The notes under the pieces are model-generated. The model had not been told where the DNA came from. It searched no databases and saw nothing but the letters and a program-made list of their open reading frames with translations. Made by a program: the position numbers and the translations under genes. A stretch of 7,873 nt of DNA from WJMT01 sp964445575 (lineage in GTDB: Bacteria; Acidobacteriota; Aminicenantia; Aminicenantales; Aminicenantaceae), in assembly GCA_964445575.1 (NCBI GenBank), contig CAYULB010000078.1:1-7873 (forward strand), in the 5' to 3' direction. This document shows positions 6,209 through 7,873 of the stretch, in pieces. Numbering within the stretch: position 1 is the stretch's first letter; each line of letters opens with the position of its first letter.

Positions 6209-7550
6209 AAACCCTAGAATTTTTATCATTGATGATGAAGAGTCTATACGAGATTCCTGCACCCAGGTTTTAACAAAAGAAGGATATGCTGTTGACACTT
6301 CTTCAGACGGAAAAGAGGCCCTTGCAATTTTAGATAAATCCCATTTCGATGTAATTTTGTTAGACTTAAAACTTCCCGGAGTTCCGGGGATTAAAATTCT
6401 TAATCAAATAAAAAAAAATTTCTCTGAAATTCCAGTCATAATCATCACTGGGTTTGCTTCCATAGAATCGGCTGTCAATACTATCAAGCAGGGAGCCTTT
6501 GATTATCTTGCTAAGCCTTTCAGCCCGGAAGAACTTCGCACTATGGTGAAAAAAGCTTTGAATGCAACAAAATCTCAAGCCGCTCACAAAGAGAACCAAA
6601 CCACAGGACAAAATCAATTTTCAATGGTAGTAGGAAAAAGCAAGCCAATGGCAAGAGTCATAGATATCATGAAAAGAGTCAGCCCCACAGAAAGCACCGT
6701 ACTCATTACTGGTGAAAGCGGAACAGGGAAAGAGCTGCTCGCTTCAGAAATCCACAGGCATAGCTTGAGAAAAGACGCTCCGTTTGTGGTGGTGGACTGC
6801 GGGGCCTTGGTGGAAACTTTGTTTGAAAGCGAACTTTTCGGACATGTTAAAGGTTCTTTCACAGGGGCCTATGAAACCAAACACGGACGTTTTGAGGTCG
6901 CGGATGGAGGCACGATATTCTTAGACGAAATAAGCAACATAAGCATGAACATACAAGCAAAGCTCCTCAGAGTCATCCAAGAACGGGAAGTCACCCGAAT
7001 CGGAAGCACCAAACCCATTAAAATAGACGTAAGAATTCTTGCAGCCACCAATGTAAGCCTGGCCAAACAAGTGAAACAGAACAAGTTTAGAGAAGATCTC
7101 TTCTATCGTCTCAGTGTGGTGCCTATAAATATTCCTCCCTTGAGAGAAAGAAAAGAGGATATCCCCCCCCTCTTGGAACATTTTCTTCAAAAATACAATC
7201 AAAAATTATCCAAGGACATCAAAGGCTTTACCCGCGAGGCAAAAAAAGCTATTTTGAATTATGACTGGCCCGGGAATATCAGGGAATTGGAAAATACTAT
7301 TGAAAGGGCTGTCGTTCTCACCAGAGATCAAAAAATAGGGCTGGAGGACCTTATCTATCATGGAATTGGTTCTTCACTCTCTCCCTCCCTTCCAACAGGA
7401 GGAAGGTACAAGTCGCTAGAAAAAGTTGAAAAAGAATACATTGAGTCTGTTCTCAGGTCGCAGCATGGAAATAAAAGTAAAACCGCTCAAATCCTAGGAA
7501 TAGACCGTAAGACTCTTTATTCAAAAATAAAAAAATACAATATCAAATAG
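6189..7550 (+). CDS. NtrC-family sigma-54-dependent response regulator
   Basis: This 453-residue transcription activator is the likely partner of the upstream kinase, whose gene it overlaps by 20 bases. The receiver domain (about 9-125) has the acidic pair D15/D16, phospho-acceptor D59, T87 and K109. The AAA+ domain (about 145-385) has Walker A GESGTGKE (G175-E182), Walker B GGTIFLDEI (D246/E247), the sensor and arginine region FREDLFYRLSVVP, and DWPGNIRELEN. The sigma-54 contact loop reads GSFTGA (222-227) instead of the usual GAFTGA; T225 and the glycines are kept. A Fis-type helix-turn-helix (about 410-452, NKSKTAQILGIDRKTLYSKIKK) ends the protein. ATG 6189 has only a weak AAAG ahead, so translation probably depends on coupling to the kinase. 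No -24/-12 promoter or enhancer-like repeat was found nearby, so its target is not visible in the window. Confidence 0.95.
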   Translation: MNKKKNKNPRIFIIDDEESIRDSCTQVLTKEGYAVDTSSDGKEALAILDKSHFDVILLDLKLPGVPGIKILNQIKKNFSEIPVIIITGFASIESAVNTIKQGAFDYLAKPFSPEELRTMVKKALNATKSQAAHKENQTTGQNQFSMVVGKSKPMARVIDIMKRVSPTESTVLITGESGTGKELLASEIHRHSLRKDAPFVVVDCGALVETLFESELFGHVKGSFTGAYETKHGRFEVADGGTIFLDEISNISMNIQAKLLRVIQEREVTRIGSTKPIKIDVRILAATNVSLAKQVKQNKFREDLFYRLSVVPINIPPLRERKEDIPPLLEHFLQKYNQKLSKDIKGFTREAKKAILNYDWPGNIRELENTIERAVVLTRDQKIGLEDLIYHGIGSSLSPSLPTGGRYKSLEKVEKEYIESVLRSQHGNKSKTAQILGIDRKTLYSKIKKYNIK

Positions 7551-7561
7551 TCTGGACTATT
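7546..7561. repeat. Near-perfect palindrome across the regulator's stop codon
   Basis: AATAGTC, two central bases TG, then GACTATT: a 7+2+7 dyad that includes the TAG stop at 7548-7550. As RNA it would fold with six pairs and a four-base loop. No T run follows, so it is not a standard terminator; a protein site, an RNA processing site or the edge of a repeat element are alternatives. Confidence 0.5.
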
Positions 7562-7600
7562 CACGAGTCGAGATTGCTGCAGATGCGAGGCGATCAAATT

Positions 7601-7717
7601 ATGTTTATCCAGTTTATCTGGTTTGTTTGGTTTATTTGGTTTAAATGCGCGAGAAGAGCAAGACACGTAAAAAAGATAATGAAAGACGTAACCCTGGTGA
7701 AATTCAGCAGTGGCTGA
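7601..7717 (+). CDS. Possible 38-residue Phe/Trp-rich hydrophobic peptide encoded by the tandem repeat
   Basis: ATG 7601 opens a 38-codon frame ending in TGA at 7715-7717. Because the repeat period is nine bases, each unit encodes Phe-Ile/Val-Trp: the N-terminus reads MFIQFIWFVWFIWF, followed by a basic stretch KCARRARHVKK. That is the layout of a tiny membrane peptide with a cytoplasmic positive anchor, as in some type I toxins. GAGG at 7587-7590 lies ten bases before the ATG, a little far but usable. Against it, repeats with a period divisible by three stay open by chance, there is no promoter in view and no homolog I recognise. Treat as speculative. Confidence 0.2.
   Translation: MFIQFIWFVWFIWFKCARRARHVKKIMKDVTLVKFSSG
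7604..7643. repeat. Nine-base tandem repeat, four units plus a partial one
   Basis: Consecutive units are TTTATCCAG, TTTATCTGG, TTTGTTTGG and TTTATTTGG, followed by a partial TTTA; the consensus is TTTATYTGG. The array is strand-asymmetric (T and G on the + strand) and sits about 55 bases after the regulator's stop. The units are too short and lack spacers, so this is not a CRISPR array. Confidence 0.85.
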
Positions 7718-7728
7718 AGCGACATTGA

Positions 7729-7818
7729 AAATACTGTGAATTGTGAATGGTAAGTTGTAAGTTGAATATGAATTTAGTATTTAAGGATATACGATTCTCC
7801 ATTTACAATTCACTATTT
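7729..7818. repeat. Long inverted repeat, possible MITE-like element or terminator
   Basis: GTGAATTGTGAATGG at 7736-7750 pairs with CCATTTACAATTCAC at 7799-7813 over all 15 positions (14 Watson-Crick plus one G-U). After a two-base bulge, AAATA (7729-7733) pairs with TATTT (7814-7818), giving about 20 pairs around a 48-base loop. Inside the loop GTAT and ATAC (7777-7792) can form a small sub-hairpin. A run of five T lies at 7823-7827, four bases beyond the stem, so it could terminate transcription from the left. The similarity of the arms also suits a small non-autonomous mobile or dispersed repeat. Confidence 0.6.
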
Positions 7819-7873
7819 ACTGTTTTTATTGGACGGGGGGAGTTACGCAGGCGCCGAGAAAAATGAAGAAGAA

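Larger units (their letters stand above)
7551..7873. other. 323-base tail without a convincing gene
   Basis: Bases 7551-7600 are more GC-rich than the surroundings and resemble no gene I recognise. The segment 7604-7643 is a nine-base tandem repeat, 7645-7728 has a 27-codon open frame without a ribosome binding site, and 7729-7818 is a long inverted repeat. The last 45 bases turn GC-rich again, suggesting the edge of another gene. Possible readings are a + strand start at ATG 7863, or the tail of a - strand gene ending at 7826 (FIFLGACVTPPVQ then stop). Other frames are also open, so none is called. Confidence 0.6.

Noticed and set aside
6410..6418. A9 run in the receiver domain as a programmed frameshift site
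   Set aside because: The domain continues intact in the normal frame (Lys-Lys-Asn-Phe) and neither alternative frame gives a meaningful product; an ordinary AT-rich stretch.
7604..7643. CRISPR-like array
   Set aside because: Nine-base units with no spacers and no cas genes; a simple tandem repeat.
7696..7708. Possible sigma-54 -24/-12 promoter (GG then GC)
   Set aside because: The GG-to-GC spacing is nine bases instead of ten and the neighbouring consensus bases are absent.
7645..7728. 27-codon open frame (MREKSKTRKK...) after the tandem repeat
   Set aside because: No Shine-Dalgarno, a TAA directly before the ATG, an overlapping 38-codon frame, and a Lys/Arg-rich composition without a recognisable motif.
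7826..7873. Tail of a minus-strand gene, or a new + strand start at 7863
   Set aside because: Several frames are open over fewer than 20 codons; the evidence cannot choose between them.

Overview
The window comes from an anaerobic, hydrogen-metabolising bacterium. It carries the 3' part of a heterodisulfide-reductase A gene (hdrA) and a complete mvhDGA-type [NiFe]-hydrogenase module, followed by a two-component system that ends in a sigma-54-dependent activator. HdrA-Mvh modules are known from methanogenic archaea. Here the promoters look like bacterial -35/-10 elements, the ribosome binding sites are GGAGG-type, and the NtrC-family regulator implies a bacterial sigma-54 system. A Desulfobacterota-like sulfate reducer or syntroph, or another uncultured anaerobic lineage, is a reasonable guess; nothing in the window fixes the taxon.

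Layout, all genes on the + strand. (1) 1-1122: C-terminal part of HdrA, cut by the window edge. (2) 1123-1230: AT-rich gap with a putative promoter. (3) 1231-4101: mvhD, mvhG, mvhA, tightly coupled by overlapping stop and start codons. (4) 4102-4222: gap with a weak stem-loop and a good sigma-70-like promoter. (5) 4223-7550: membrane sensor histidine kinase and NtrC-family response regulator, overlapping by 20 bases. (6) 7551-7873: a 323-base tail with no convincing gene. It holds a short palindrome across the regulator's stop codon, a nine-base tandem repeat that could encode a tiny Phe/Trp-rich peptide, and a long inverted repeat ending in a T run.

How the genes work together. In the family model, MvhA/MvhG oxidise H2 (or evolve it in reverse). 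Electrons pass through the small-subunit FeS clusters and the [2Fe-2S] protein MvhD to the FAD of HdrA, where they are bifurcated to ferredoxin and to a second acceptor such as an HdrBC-bound disulfide. HdrB and HdrC are not in the window; they may lie upstream or elsewhere, and the bacterial disulfide partner is unknown. The kinase senses something outside the cytoplasmic membrane through Cache-like domains and should phosphorylate the regulator. No -24/-12 sigma-54 promoter was found in the window, so the regulator's target is not visible.

The least expected signal is that the putative promoters of mvhD and of the kinase share a nearly identical 18-base block covering the spacer end and the -10 box (16 of 18 identical), which hints at coordinated expression. 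No wholly new system can be claimed. The core is a known energy-conserving module next to a signalling pair, plus an unexplained repeat-rich tail.
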